From Peptococcaceae bacterium (GTDB taxonomy: Bacteria; Bacillota; DSM-12270; Thermacetogeniales; Thermacetogeniaceae), in assembly GCA_003132605.1 (NCBI GenBank), contig PKYJ01000163.1:1-20619 (forward strand): a DNA stretch of 20,619 nt, in the 5' to 3' direction. The translations under genes were made by a program, and so were the position numbers. Positions 20,087-20,619 of this stretch are shown one piece after another (within the stretch, counting starts at the first letter, position 1; each line of letters opens with the position of its first letter). A model generated the notes under the pieces. The model made no database searches. It saw only the letters and a program-made list of their open reading frames with translations, and was not told the DNA's origin.

Positions 20087-20131
20087 GTCCTTGGCCGTCG
20101 GTTGTCAGTCGTTCAAGGGCGGGTTTCGAAA

Positions 20132-20407
20132 TTACCCGCGTGCCGCAGCGATCTTGATGTCTCCACCCTCATGGCACACGGTCAGTTCCACACTTTCGGT
20201 CAATACATCGGTATAACTGAAGGAAATGCGGCGCTGCAGTTTCCTCTCTTCCAACTTGATGATAAAAATGTTGGGATAGGTGCACTCCAGCAACCCTTCT
20301 TTTTCCACAACCTTGTTTCGCCCTTTAAATGACCTGAGCCTGACACGGTTGCCAACAAAAGTCTCGATGTCTTGCTTGATCCCTGCAAGCACCTGTTTAG
20401 TCGCCAT
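20132..20407 (-). CDS. veg: Veg protein, biofilm/spore-outgrowth-associated
   Basis: Veg is a small, highly transcribed Firmicute protein; in B. subtilis it promotes biofilm formation and is implicated in spore outgrowth. Using the ATG at 20405-20407 (AAGGTGAGG just upstream) the protein has 91 residues. Family features are GNRVRLRSFKGRNKVVEKEG (19-38), L-x-x-TYPNIFIIKLEER, and RRISFSYTDVLTESVELTV. A GTG nine bases upstream overlaps the ribosome site and is less likely. It has its own strong sigma-A promoter and terminator, so it is a single-gene unit. In Bacillus it lies next to ispE; here about 9 kb intervenes. Confidence 0.93.
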   Translation of the reverse strand: MATKQVLAGIKQDIETFVGNRVRLRSFKGRNKVVEKEGLLECTYPNIFIIKLEERKLQRRISFSYTDVLTESVELTVCHEGGDIKIAAARG

Positions 20408-20470
20408 GAACCTCACCTTCTTTTATATCAATGACTTGCTGTAAACACCCATACGGACACTCATTCTATG

Positions 20471-20499
20471 ATTGTATCATTCTATTATCCTTCAGTCAA
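20471..20499 (-). promoter_or_regulatory. Strong sigma-A promoter of veg
   Basis: On the minus strand TTGACT (20494-20499) is followed after exactly 17 bases by TACAAT (20471-20476). The B. subtilis veg promoter, a standard strong promoter, also has TACAAT as its -10. The predicted start near 20464 leaves a leader of about 57 bases. Confidence 0.8.
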
Positions 20500-20543
20500 T
20501 CGCTGTTTTTGAGTGTATTTGAGTGCGGTCGCTGTTTTGAGTG
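20500..20543 (+). repeat. Short direct repeat upstream of veg
   Basis: TCGCTGTTTTTGAGTG and TCGCTGTTTTGAGTG occur about 30 bases apart, with another TTTGAGTG between them. A GCCC-TTC-GGGC hairpin (about 20543-20553) follows. The repeat flanks the veg promoter on its upstream side; no function is evident. Confidence 0.5.
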
Positions 20544-20572
20544 CCCTTCGGGCAGGCGGGTACCCTGGGCGT

Positions 20573-20619
20573 GTTCAACCAGTTCTTGACTTCAGTGGGG
20601 GCATTAGAGCGGGTAGTCA
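20573..20619 (+). repeat. Mobile-element-like terminal repeat, shortened copy at window end
   Basis: Bases 20573-20600 match the complement of 4326-4353 at 26 of 28 positions. Bases 20603-20619 (ATTAGAGCGGGTAGTCA) match the complement of 4227-4243 exactly. The hairpins between these blocks in the other copy are missing here. The block ends exactly at the window edge, so sequence beyond is unseen. Confidence 0.6.

Overview
The window looks like a chromosomal segment from a GC-rich, endospore-forming, anaerobic Firmicute, most likely a member of the Clostridia in the Peptococcaceae/Desulfotomaculum-Pelotomaculum area. This is inferred from gene content (veg, spoVG, spoIIR, several SPOCS/DUF3794 spore-envelope proteins) and not from any database match. 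Almost every gene is on the minus strand; plus-strand genes are a coat-like protein, a PRC-barrel protein and a ZIP transporter.

The backbone follows the order known from Bacillus subtilis, veg - ispE - (purR) - spoVG - glmU - prs - ctc - pth, read right to left. A GntR/FCD regulator sits in the purR slot and a MobA-like nucleotidyltransferase in the next slot. Two blocks are inserted. Between prs and ctc (about 1000-5500) lie a Cys/Tyr/Pro-rich coat-like gene, a stand-alone EF-G gene and a double PRC-barrel gene. Between veg and ispE (about 11250-20100) lie a ZIP transporter, spoIIR, two SPOCS-domain genes, a Gly-X3-repeat protein, an unknown Met/Leu/Gly-rich protein, a YbaB-like protein, and a translationally coupled patatin phospholipase/trypsin-like protease pair.

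Sporulation runs through the window at several levels. spoVG has a well-formed sigma-H promoter. spoIIR encodes the forespore signal that triggers pro-sigma-E processing. Three genes of coat or spore-envelope character (starts near 1220, 16186 and 17352) have upstream sites resembling the mother-cell sigma-K pattern AC-N16/17-(C/A)ATANNNTA. The SPOCS-LysM protein resembles SipL, which joins SpoIVA at the forespore surface in Clostridioides. Housekeeping genes supply PRPP (prs), UDP-GlcNAc (glmU), isoprenoids (ispE) and translation functions (ctc, pth, fusA).

Non-coding signals include a strong sigma-A veg promoter, several hairpin terminators, a terminal-repeat-like element shared by the gap at 4227-4353 and the extreme right end of the window, a dispersed GA-rich repeat family at gene boundaries (one copy encodes the C-terminal tail of GlmU), a nested hairpin at 16777-16828, and a fossil of a chemoreceptor C-terminus. 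No tRNA, rRNA, CRISPR array or intact transposase was seen.
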